Assembly (NCBI RefSeq): GCF_023218175.1
Contig: NZ_JALPTH010000019.1
Span: forward strand, 94,544 to 158,543
Source of the DNA: Streptomyces lichenis
Lineage (GTDB): Bacteria > Actinomycetota > Actinomycetes > Streptomycetales > Streptomycetaceae
Length of the DNA: 64,000 bases
Reading direction: 5' to 3'
Shown: positions 62,978 through 64,000 of the stretch, piece after piece
How the letters are laid out: each line of letters opens with the position of its first letter
Position numbering within the stretch: the first letter of the stretch is position 1
The notes under the pieces: model-generated
Seen by the model: the letters and a program-made list of their open reading frames with translations, nothing else
Database searches by the model: none
Told to the model about the DNA's origin: nothing
Program-made: the position numbers and the translations under genes

Positions 62978-64000
62978 GCAGCAACCGCGACAGCGAACTC
63001 CGCGTCCCCGGCCGCCGGATGCGGCGCGGACTGACCGGGACGGCCGCCGCTGTCACCGCGATGGCCGCGCTCACCGCCTCCCAGGCCCCGGGCTTACCCG
63101 CTCTCACCGCACCCACCGCGCTCGCTGCGGCGGCGACTACTCCCCGCCCCGCGCCCGCCGACCAGCCCAACGACGACGTCTACCACACCGAACTCCCGCC
63201 CCTGGCGGCCCCCGCCCCTCTCCGCCTGGTACCCCAGGTCCGCCCCGGACCGATCCCATCCCCCCTCAAGCCCACCACCCTGCCCGCCGTGTTCGCCGGT
63301 TCCGGCGCGGCGGCCTCCGCCGCCTCCGGCGTGCCCGCCACCGTGCTCCTCGCCTACCGCCGCGCCGAGGCCGCGCTGCGCCGCAGCGACCCCGGCTGCC
63401 GGCTGCCCTGGCAACTGCTCGCGGCCATCGGCAAGGTGGAGTCGGGGCAGGCGTCCGGCGGCCGGGTGGACGCCCAGGGCACCACCCTCACCCCGATTCT
63501 CGGCCCGGCGCTCAACGGCGTGGGCTTCGCCCGGATCACCGACACCGACGACGGCGCCTACGACGGTGACCCGGTGTTCGACCGGGCGGTGGGGCCGATG
63601 CAGTTCATACCGTCCACCTGGGCGGGCTGGGGCGCGGACGGCAACGGCGACGGCCGCCGCGACCCGAAAAACATCCATGACGCCGCCCTCGCCGCCGGAC
63701 GCTACCTCTGCGCCGGCGATCGCGACCTCTCCACCTCGGGCGGCCTCTCCGCGGCGATCCTCAGCTACAACCGCTCGGACGCCTATCTGCGTACGGTGCT
63801 CTCCTGGCTCTCGTTCTACCGCAGCGGGGTGCACTCCGTGCCGGACGGTACGGGCGTGCTGCCCACCGGCCCCGGCCCGGGCGGACGCCTCCCCGCCCAG
63901 CGCCCCGGCGCCTCCCCCGACCGCCCCGGCGACCGCCCCGGTGATCGCCCGGACGACCGTCCCGGAGGCCGCCCCGGCGGCGGAATCGTGGTCGGCCCCC
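62974..64000 (+). CDS. Lytic transglycosylase (SLT domain), 3'-partial, with TTA codon
   Basis: The frame starts at ATG 62974 and is still open at the window end (342 residues seen). A signal-like hydrophobic segment (about 18-52) with basic start leads to a Pro-rich linker and then a transglycosylase domain (about 115-285): VPATVLLAYRRAEAALRRSDPGCRLPWQLLAAIGKVESGQ with the catalytic Glu, RAVGPMQFIPSTWAGWGADGNGDG, and LSAAILSYNRSDAYLRTVL. It would cut peptidoglycan outside the membrane. The C-terminal part is a PGDRPGDRP repeat tail. Leu41 (63094-63096) is encoded by TTA. It overlaps the mce accessory gene by 4 bp, so it seems to be the end part of the mce operon. Confidence 0.9.
   Translation, partial: MSSNRDSELRVPGRRMRRGLTGTAAAVTAMAALTASQAPGLPALTAPTALAAAATTPRPAPADQPNDDVYHTELPPLAAPAPLRLVPQVRPGPIPSPLKPTTLPAVFAGSGAAASAASGVPATVLLAYRRAEAALRRSDPGCRLPWQLLAAIGKVESGQASGGRVDAQGTTLTPILGPALNGVGFARITDTDDGAYDGDPVFDRAVGPMQFIPSTWAGWGADGNGDGRRDPKNIHDAALAAGRYLCAGDRDLSTSGGLSAAILSYNRSDAYLRTVLSWLSFYRSGVHSVPDGTGVLPTGPGPGGRLPAQRPGASPDRPGDRPGDRPDDRPGGRPGGGIVVGP

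Noticed and set aside
1..64000. CRISPR arrays, IS elements, rRNA
   Set aside because: I found no regularly spaced repeats, transposase motifs or rRNA sequence on either strand.

Overview
The window is chromosomal DNA from a Streptomyces or close relative. The evidence is very high GC with third-position G/C bias, frequent GTG and TTG starts, dense ATGA/GTGA gene overlaps, and typical streptomycete families: DUF5133, an XRE/DUF397/HATPase regulatory module, a LAL regulator, a PucR regulator, DUF6801 and a complete mce lipid-import locus. I saw no insertion sequence, CRISPR array or rRNA.

Layout. (1) Positions 1-3648 hold the end of an Ebo-type cluster (eboE partial, eboF) followed by a Tat-exported sugar isomerase-like protein. 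(2) 3658-6252 is a divergent MerR regulator / tandem alpha/beta-hydrolase pair sharing one MerR-type promoter. (3) 6410-7168 holds tRNA-Leu(GAG) with a terminator, a small secreted protein, and the decayed remnant of a NHLM-type bacteriocin exporter ATPase. (4) 7310-10629 is a HAD phosphatase/phosphomutase plus GH65 phosphorylase pair. (5) 10643-15478, minus strand, is DUF2264 followed by lutABC for lactate oxidation. (6) 15591-27416, minus strand, is a single 11.8-kb gene for a 3,941-residue hybrid assembly line read as FAAL-ACP-KS-AT-KR-ACP-C-A-PCP-C-reductase. Its last domain resembles the stand-alone cyanobacterial acyl-ACP reductase (AAR) rather than the usual SDR-type NRPS reductase; this is the most notable object in the window. 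(7) 27560-38970 holds a homocysteine methyltransferase, a DUF5133 protein, a 942-residue LAL regulator, an S8 protease with a P-domain, a secreted protein combining M4 endopeptidase and M28 aminopeptidase domains, and a LysR regulator. (8) 39004-46399 has the HATPase/XRE/DUF397 module, a CebR-like palindrome, an M64 peptidase, a GH4 glucosidase, a truncated WD40 gene, a YchJ-like protein and a small hypothetical protein. (9) 46586-64000 has a PucR regulator, two secreted proteins (one DUF6801) and an mce operon: ATPase, two MlaE/YrbE permeases, six MCE proteins, four Mce-associated membrane proteins, and a lytic transglycosylase running off the end.

How parts fit together. The mce operon is almost entirely translationally coupled and should encode an envelope-spanning lipid or sterol importer. 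The transglycosylase at its end may open peptidoglycan for that machine, and it carries a TTA codon that could place its translation under bldA. The hybrid synthase looks like a one-gene biosynthetic locus: it activates a fatty acid, extends it once with malonate, adds one amino acid and probably releases the chain reductively. Domain residue numbers for that protein were counted directly from its translation. All family assignments rest on motif recognition without database searches.
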